This document shows, piece by piece, positions 61,332 through 61,377 of a stretch of 61,377 nucleotides of DNA. The first letter of the stretch is position 1. Each line of letters starts with the position of its first letter. Made by a program: the position numbers and the translations under genes. The notes below the pieces were generated by a model. That model ran no database searches. It was not told the DNA's origin and was given only the letters and a program-made list of their open reading frames with translations. Source of the stretch: Fidelibacterota bacterium (GTDB taxonomy: Bacteria; Fidelibacterota; Marinisomatia; SCGC-AAA003-L08; TS1B11); NCBI GenBank assembly GCA_004124295.1, contig SCKI01000007.1:1-61377 (forward strand), read 5' to 3'.

Positions 61332-61377
61332 TTACAGGCCGAATGATATGTCAAAGAAGATACTGCGCGAGGACGGG
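61332..61377 (-). CDS. C-terminal end of a SusC/RagA-type TonB-dependent transporter (partial)
   Basis: Only the last 14 codons and the stop are in the window. They read PSSRSIFFDISFGL, the typical final beta-strand of a SusC barrel with a terminal aromatic/hydrophobic pattern. The susD gene follows after 16 bases, as in all SusCD pairs. Confidence 0.65.
   Translation of the reverse strand, partial: PSSRSIFFDISFGL

Overview
The window is high-GC bacterial DNA (I estimate above 60% G+C) that is almost fully coding. I saw no rRNA, tRNA, CRISPR array or insertion sequence. A SusC/SusD pair, a BtuB receptor with a BtuG-like propeller lipoprotein, several Sec-type lipoproteins and an S9 peptidase point to a diderm, probably of the FCB group or a relative such as the Gemmatimonadota, Latescibacterota or Marinimicrobia type. 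The lineage is inference; no marker gene is present.

Region A (1-23007) is a sulfur-oxidation supercluster. A long leftward operon (16085 down to 1 and beyond) runs: TusA, DsrE3A-like protein, degenerate lipoate-ligase-like protein, DsrE-family protein, lipoate-binding protein LbpA, small thioredoxin, sHdrC1, sHdrB1, sHdrA, the sHdr 'Hyp' protein, sHdrB3 (HdrC-HdrB fusion), EtfB, EtfA, a membrane ETF:quinone oxidoreductase (EMO/HdrD-like), a secreted protein of unknown role, an FeS-NrfD fusion and a molybdopterin oxidoreductase without a Tat signal. This matches the ETF-linked form of the sulfur-oxidizing heterodisulfide-reductase-like (sHdr) system. The last two genes could be a cytoplasm-facing sulfite:quinone oxidoreductase (SoeABC-like). 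The divergent rightward operon (16416-23007) encodes a second lipoyl carrier, an sLpl-type ligase, two LipS-type radical SAM lipoyl synthases, another ligase paralogue, an unassigned radical SAM protein and MobA. Proposed flow: sulfane sulfur passes via TusA/DsrE to lipoyl-LbpA, sHdr oxidizes it to sulfite with electrons to ETF, EMO and quinone, and sulfite goes to sulfate by the Mo enzyme.

Region B (23015-26215) is a cobalamin uptake unit: BtuB and a BtuG-like lipoprotein behind a cobalamin riboswitch whose expression platform appears to be a hairpin that hides the ribosome binding site.

Region C (26445-47560) is a leftward nucleobase-catabolism island. Xanthine dehydrogenase (XdhAB plus XdhC), PuuD-like urate hydroxylase, HIU hydrolase, OHCU decarboxylase, allantoinase and allantoicase degrade purines. 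PreT/PreA, dihydropyrimidinase, beta-ureidopropionase, an aminotransferase and a methylmalonate/malonate-semialdehyde dehydrogenase degrade pyrimidines; an NCS1 transporter imports bases. A DUF6986-type aldolase-like protein and a zinc-free alcohol dehydrogenase-like gene of lower GC sit inside.

Region D (47681-61377) is mixed: a Vgb-like propeller with an in-frame stop in its signal peptide, a methyltransferase, a Gly/Arg-rich lipoprotein, a double-SHOCT protein, a CheY-CheC-hybrid histidine kinase operon, a family 2 glycosyltransferase, an S9 peptidase, and SusD with the last codons of SusC.

Four genes (etfA, etfB, shdrB1 and one lipS) are split by single-base indels at homopolymers while both halves stay conserved. 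These are probably sequence errors rather than decay.
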